Part shown: piece by piece, positions 58,757 to 64,000 of the stretch
How the letters are laid out: the number at the start of each line of letters is the position of its first letter
How positions within the stretch are numbered: position 1 is the first letter of the stretch
From: [Phialemoniopsis] sp. UDSM-2020
Lineage: Eukaryota; Ascomycota; Sordariomycetes; Thyridiales; Thyridiaceae
Direction: 5' to 3'
Assembly (NCBI GenBank): GCA_018873225.1
Contig: JAEILZ010000001.1
Span: forward strand, 5,270,001-5,334,000
DNA: 64,000 bases
The notes under the pieces: generated by a model
The model's input: only the letters and a program-made list of their open reading frames with translations
Told to the model about the DNA's origin: nothing
The model's database searches: none
Translations under genes and position numbers: made by a program

Positions 58757-60691
58757 TTAGATCCGCCCACGGTGCAGGAACTTGTTGGGGATGTCAATGT
58801 ACTTCGCCCTCAGGAACTCGCACACGTTCTTGCCGAGCGTGTCGTACTCGCTCGTCGAGTTGAAGCCGCGGTCGAGGTGGTCCCGCAGCAGGAAGTGCAC
58901 GGCGCGGATGCCGGGCAGCTCGAAGCGCTCGATCTTGCGGCCCTTGTTGCTCTTGTCGAGCAGCTGCCCGACCTTCTCGATGGTCAGCAGGCTGCGCAGC
59001 CAGTCGTACTCGTCGTCGTGGCGCACGTAGAAGCCGACGTTGGCGTCCGACGCCTTGTCGCCGGACCGGCCGCCGACGACCCAGCCGAGGGGTCCGCGGG
59101 TCGTGGGGCCGAACGAGTCGAGGTCGACCGGGTTGGCCGTCTCGTACGACTTTTGGTCGCGCGGGTAGTCGGCCTTGGTGCCGTTCTGGACGGGGATGGA
59201 GATGGAGTCGCCGGACCACAGCAGCTTGACCTCGTGCTTGACCTCGGACTGGGGCAGCAGCGAGACAAAGTACTCGTAGAAGGGCTTGCCCTCGGACTGC
59301 CTCTGGTCGTTGCCGAGCGACGCGCCGGGGGCCGACTGCAGGAAGTTCTCCATGCACCAGCGGTTCAGGCCGGGCACGTCGAGGGTAAACTTGTCGAGCA
59401 GCTTGCGGTTCTTTGTCTGCACGAAGATGCGGAAGTCGACGGTCGACGACTCGATGTCGCGCGGGTTCTCGGGGGACGAGCCGTTGATGGTGAACTTGAG
59501 GCAGGTGAGCTGGTTGACGTCCTTGCCGATCGAGTAGCGGATCTGCTTCTCGGTCCACTCGGCCTTGGCCTCGATGTCGAGGCCGCAGAGGTAGTAGTGG
59601 AACTCGGCCTGGTACCCGCCAAACGCCGTGATGCCGACCTTTGTCGTCGAGGGCGCGGGCAGACCCTTGATGCCGCGGACGAGGACGCGGTCCTTCTCCA
59701 GCTGCTCCATGACGACGCCCTCGAGCACGGCGGTCACGTCGGAGCCGTAGTACAGCGGGCCCTGGATCTCGTAGAGCAGCTGGGACTCGACGGTGCCGAC
59801 AGAGATCTCGCCGCCGGTGTTGGCCTCCTTGCCCATGATAGTGGTGCCGTCGGCGTTGATCTCGGCGATGGGGAAGCCGAGGTTCTCGCAGTTCTCGATG
59901 AGGCGCTTGAAGCCCGAGTAGTAGCCGCCGGTGACGTAGGCGGAGCACTCGATCAGGTGGCCCGCGACGAGGGAGCCGGCGATCTGGTCGAGGTCCTGCT
60001 CGCGGTCCCAGTTGTGCCACCACATCGAGGCGCCGATGGTCGGGGCGGCGTCGGCGACGCGGCCGCAGATGACGATGTCGGCGCCTTGCCTCAGGGCCTC
60101 GGCGATACCGGCACCACCAAGGTAGCATCTGGAGAGACGTCAAGTCAGTAATTTGCTTCGCGAGAACTCTAGCAGTGTCAGTGGCGCAACTTACTGCGCA
60201 GCAACAACCTCATGCCCCCACTCAGTCAGCGTCTCCCCGCGCATCAGGCCGACAAACGGGTTGCCCTCCTTGTGAAGCTTCTTAACGGTCTCAGTGACAT
60301 CGTCGCCAGCGACCCACGCGACCTTGAGCGACAGGTTCTGGGCCTTGACCTCCTCCTCCACGAGCCGCGCCAGCATCTCGGTGTCGCTCGCGCCGGCGTT
60401 GACGGCAAGCTTGATGTTCTTCTTTTGCATCCAGGGCAGGGCGGGCTGCAGGTTCTCCATGAAGGTGGGGTCGAAGAGGCCCGCGGCGTCCTTGGACAGC
60501 TTGCCCTCGGCCTTGAGCTTCTCGTTCTCGATCTTTTGCGCGCCGTGCAGCGTCATGGTGCACTCGGACAGCCAGTCGCCGATGATGCAGTCGACGTCGC
60601 AGTTCTTGGCGATGTCGCCGATGGCGCGCTGGCGGTCCGAGAAGCCGCCGGAGCAGCCGGCGATGCGGATGGCTCGCTTCGCGGAAGGCAT
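58757..60691 (-). CDS. AtuA-like / DUF1446 acyclic terpene utilisation family protein
   Basis: Exons 60691-60195 and 60128-58757 (intron 66 nt, CTGAC branch site) give 622 residues. The N-terminus IRIAGCSGGFSDRQRAI is the diagnostic DUF1446/AtuA opening, followed by CDVDCIIGDWLSE. The splice yields VVAAQCYLGGAGIAEALRQG, then DIVICGRVADAAPTIG, both conserved in the family. The C-terminal half includes VVGGRSGDKASDANVGFYVR, the small AtuA-associated domain that in some bacteria is a separate protein. In Pseudomonas, AtuA belongs to citronellol/geranyl-CoA breakdown, but its chemistry is undefined, and fungal members are uncharacterised. The gene is unusually GC-rich at third positions, so long false frames appear on both strands. 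Confidence 0.9.
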
Positions 60692-61318
60692 GTTGGGCTA
60701 GGTGTCGATGATGGAGGGGAATAGGAGTTGGTAGAGTTGGAGTAGTACTGGTTCAGCGAAGAGAGAGACGAAGAACCAACATTCACACACACAGACAATC
60801 AAAACATCCCACCCATCACCTTGGAGGAGGGGGGAGTGAGGCATCCCTTATACTCTCGTCAGCCTCCCCTCCCTCAAGTGTCTGCCGTGCTCCGTCCTCC
60901 GCATTCCGGAACTCTACTTCCCACCGAATGTGAGGGAATGTATGGAGGGGTGTTGGGGTAGCCGAGCATCCGAGACTCCGATCTCCACATAATCTGGCAG
61001 ACTTCCCCGCAAACAGTCTAGAAGCGCGTGTCAGGCCCCCTAATCGGAAAAGCACAACCACATTTCAGCCTCAGACAAGAGCCCACGCTTGTGCAGACTT
61101 AGTCATAATAGCGTCTCACGAAGACCGGCACCTGGTGGGGGAGAACACACGCCTCAGCGGGAGATTGGGCGGGGTAGCAGTGTTTGGAAACCTTTGGCTT
61201 TCCAAATGCCAGGTCGTTTCTTTTCTCTTCTATGCCCATATGTCCTAATCCCGTTTGAACTCCTGTGGGTTTTTTTAAACGCCGAAAGAAAAGTAGTCAA
61301 GTAAGTCCACGCCAGCAA
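60692..61318. other. Intergenic region
   Basis: 627 bases between the AtuA-like gene's start and the Zn2Cys6 gene's stop. The part next to the AtuA start (60715-60840) is pyrimidine- and repeat-rich on the minus strand, as in fungal core promoters. No gene seen. Confidence 0.5.
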
Positions 61319-63852
61319 TCATGACCCAGGCAGCGTCGGCGCCGTGGAGATCCCGATCCTCTCCATCATGCCGGCCATTCTCCGGATCCCCTGGGCGACA
61401 AAGGGTATGTGGACCCAATTGCGGAGCAGATCGAGGGCGCTGCGCATGTGCGCCTCCTCGTGCGTTTCTGGGATAAACGACAGGGCCGGCGATTTGTGGG
61501 TGATGATTAGTGTCGCGATGAAGACAAAGATGCTGGGTCATGTTAGTGTGGACCCTTGGGGGGATTTGGCTGGCCTGCAACCATCCATGGATGCCCCATC
61601 ATCGGCAGCCCGGGGCGGGGCAAAGGGGAGGGAGGGAGGGGACCAGCCAGGAGGGGCGGAGGGATTCTGCAACTCACGTCCATATGGATATTTGTGTCCC
61701 GAGTTTCCACCCCAGAAGCTGTTCTTCCGCGACTTCGATGTAAAGGACGCAGTAGCTGTAGCACTCCTGCGCCTCCTGTTTGGCCATGGCGATCTCCTCC
61801 GACTGCTCCATCTCGGTGCCGTACGTCTCGAGCACCCGCAATACGGACGCCCATTCCAGTGTGATCGTCAGGGTGATGTACTGCATCCGGAGGAAGGACT
61901 TTCGAGCGTCAAAGAGCGGAGTGTTGTCCATGGGGAAGCGGATCGCGGCCGGCAGATGGCTGTACCACTCCTGGGCCTGCTTCCTCAATTCTGCCGTCAA
62001 AATCGGGGCGTAGATGAGTTTGCCAGCTATGTCGTACATCATATTCGTCAGCCTACACATTCGACGCAGGACATTCTACGTATACATGCTACAAAGTCGA
62101 GCAGTGGCCTACCTTTGTATCCGACGGTGTCAAGTGCCGTCGCAACCAGCTTGCGGAGACTTATCTGCGCCAAAAAGTAATAGAAGCCCGTGTCCTCGTT
62201 CTCGAAGCGCGGTAGTGGTACTACGTCGTGGAAATTGCGATGGCCGATCGGGTGCAGCTTCATAGTGACCTCCAACTCGCTGCGTAGATGAGAGATGTGT
62301 TAGCACCGCATTCGCGGACCCCAGCTCGAATACTGTACATGAACACCTACTCTGTAATGATGGAGCAAGCCCAGTATGCCCGATGCCACTGCTCCTGCTG
62401 CGACTGGCCGAAATGGCGGTACATCCTCGACATGAGGATGTGCATGCAATTCCTCGTGGCCTGCGTGATGCAGTTCCATGAGAGCAAGGGTCGTATCGCA
62501 AGGCGGAAGTAGGCGGCCTGCAATATCCGGCAGTGCAGGGCGGTGAGGTTACCCACGAGGAAGGTGAGGCGCTCAAGCAGACGGGTGCCATGGGCAAAGT
62601 AGTCGATGCCGGGCAGCTTGTCCGACTTGAGGTCGGCATGGTTGTGCGCCAGCGACCCGACGGCTAGGATTAGCAGGGCCAGGCAGCTGTTGGGGTTGGT
62701 CGGGGTGAATTCCTCGGCGCAGGCCTGGTTGATGATGGAGCTGACGAGGGTGGGCTCAAAAATGGGCATCCAGCCGAGAAAGTTCTCGACGAAGCTCTGC
62801 TGTAGTAGTCTTGTCGTCCGCTTGGAGACGTCCGGGAAGGTGGCCAAGCACTCGTTACACTGGGCGTTGAAGTCATCCCCGGAAGCGATCTCTAGGTCGT
62901 AAAAGTCCGAGACGTCGTCCCAGCTCTCGGCGCTGAGGTAGGCCGGGGCGCGGAACAGCAACATGCTGGGGCGAGCCGTGTTAGCCTGGTCGCGCGTCTG
63001 GCGCCAGACCACATGGCCCGGGCGCGCGTTCATGCTCGAGCTCGACTCCCGCCTGGCCGGGAAACCCGCACTCCGCGCAGCAGACTCGAAGTGGATGCGC
63101 GGGCTGACGAGGGGCATGGAGGGAGAGTGGCCGGAGGTGGCGTGGGAGGCGGGCGAGGTAGCATTGTCAAAGACCGGGAAGGCACTTGCTGGCCCTCCGG
63201 CACCGACGCGGCCGGCTTCGAGACGGACGTACTTAGATTCAAGCGCGGCTAAACGCTGCTCGATATCCGAGAGCCCGCCGACTCCGCTGTCGTTGGAAAC
63301 GCTGTCCCGGGTGCTGGCCAATGAGGCGGGGCCCGGAGGAGCCGGAGCAGGGACTGGAGCAGGTGCTCGGGCTTCTGGCTGGGATGGTGGCGGGTTGCCA
63401 TTGCCAGAGTCCCGGTACTGGCACTCGACGCCTAGGTTGGCGCAGAAGCCGCACGTAGGTCGGACGGCATCGCACTTCTGCGAGGCGGGAGCACTCTCCG
63501 GTCAGCAAGCTGGCATCACCATAAGTGGAAAGGGTTGGCTGGTGTCCAATGAGACGGACAGACCATGGAGGTGCACTCACCGTCTTTCTGAACCTGCACA
63601 GGTTACACTAAGGTCATCGCCTGTTAGCATACATCCCATTTTCCGGACTGTACAGGGTGTTCGTCCGTCGAGGATTTCTTCCGCCCGGGTTTTCCGGCGA
63701 CGATAACAACTTACCGCTACGGCGATGCGCCGCCGGGGATAGTGCTCTACGTTGGACAGTCGCACGGGGCTGTCGGCGGCAGACCCCTCACGGACGGACC
63801 TGCCCTCTTCCGTAGCATCCGACTCCGTCCTCCTCCGCTTGGGAGGCGGCAT
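61319..63852 (-). CDS. Zn2Cys6 fungal transcription factor with fungal-specific middle homology region
   Basis: Exons 63852-63715, 63607-63581, 63477-62351, 62279-62113, 62026-61678 and 61532-61319 give 673 residues. The zinc cluster is split by two introns and rebuilt as RRRIAVA, then CNLCRFRKT (a 27-nt micro-exon), then KCDAVRPTCGFCANLGVEC. A coiled-coil-like SDIEQRLAALESKYVRLEAG follows, as in dimerising Gal4-type factors. The middle homology region carries ENFLGWMPIFEP and AVGSLAHNH. The ATG at 63852 (MPPPKRRRTESD) is the only one in frame; the frame stays open upstream and the promoter is at the window edge, so a more 5' exon cannot be excluded. It lies tandem to the AtuA-like gene and may regulate it; that is inference. 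Confidence 0.88.
61612..61663 (+). repeat. G-run tract (quadruplex-prone) inside intron 5 of the Zn2Cys6 gene
   Basis: The plus strand has closely spaced G-runs of three to four: GGGG, GGGG, GGGG, GGG, GGG, GGGG, then GGGG and GGG, with loops mostly of 1-8 bases. It is inside the 145-nt intron 61533-61677, the longest of this gene. The transcript reads the C-rich complement. Confidence 0.6.
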
Positions 63853-64000
63853 GAGGCCGTCGCCGTTGAGGCACGGAGAAGTCGGCAGCTCGGGACCTCG
63901 GGGCAAGGGCGTGTCTCTTCCGGGCTGTGGAACCCGGAGGGGGGCCTGGCTGATGTAGCACAGAAGACGGAGCTCCCGGACCTCGGTGATAGGTGTCCGG

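Noticed and set aside
58772..60151. Long open frame (459 codons) on the plus strand over the AtuA-like gene, and an Arg-rich 449-codon minus frame at 58794-60143
   Set aside because: Both are shadows of a GC3-rich real gene. They are low-complexity (Val/Leu/Asp/Glu-rich or Arg-rich), with no domain, and the true frame carries conserved DUF1446 motifs.
62041..62112. Shorter intron ending near 62050 in the second Zn2Cys6 gene
   Set aside because: It leaves the reading out of phase. The acceptor at 62027, preceded by a CTGAC branch site, gives an open in-phase path.

Overview
The window is nuclear DNA from a filamentous ascomycete (Pezizomycotina). A Sordariomycete such as a plant-, insect- or soil-associated species is most likely, but this is inference. 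The evidence is the dense pattern of short introns (mostly 49-145 nt, GTRNGT donors, CTAAC/CTGAC branch sites, YAG acceptors) and fungus-specific families: Zn2Cys6 regulators, a SesA-type death-domain protein, a PTH11-like receptor, Dal5-type and TRI12-type MFS transporters, WSC/LysM proteins, a killer-toxin-like GH18 chitinase and a FAS2-type fatty acid synthase alpha subunit. I rebuilt introns by hand; every multi-exon model given here keeps a whole number of codons across all exons.

Layout. 0-9 kb: a SesA-like protein with a C-terminal amyloid-type repeat, a full ABCC transporter and a vacuolar M20 carboxypeptidase. 9-19 kb: a Zn2Cys6 factor divergent from a Dal5-family permease across a promoter with four AGATAA motifs, then a membrane-anchored amidohydrolase and an RBR-type ubiquitin ligase. 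19-31.6 kb: a CocE-type hydrolase, a salicylate-hydroxylase-like FAD monooxygenase, a TRI12-family MFS transporter isolated by about 2.5 kb of apparently empty DNA on each side, and a PTH11-like receptor. 31.6-33.5 kb: no intact gene but a decayed coding relic.

33.5-45.6 kb is the most striking part. A 1645-residue secreted GH55 beta-1,3-glucanase carrying LysM and WSC modules is transcribed divergently, from a shared 0.9-kb promoter, to a 1230-residue chitinase of the killer-toxin-like (subgroup C) type. One enzyme targets glucan and the other chitin, and both carry chitin- or glycan-binding modules, so they could act together on fungal cell walls. An unrecognised 334-residue protein lies convergently just downstream of the chitinase.

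45.6-64 kb: a damaged coiled-coil gene, then a fatty acid synthase alpha subunit that stops just before the usual phosphopantetheinyl transferase domain, as expected of secondary-metabolism FAS subunits. Beside it lies a BAHD-type acyltransferase. Then come an F-box-like protein, an AtuA/DUF1446 protein and a second Zn2Cys6 factor whose longest intron holds a G-quadruplex-prone tract. No FAS beta subunit or polyketide synthase is in view, so any FAS-based cluster is either partial or continues elsewhere.
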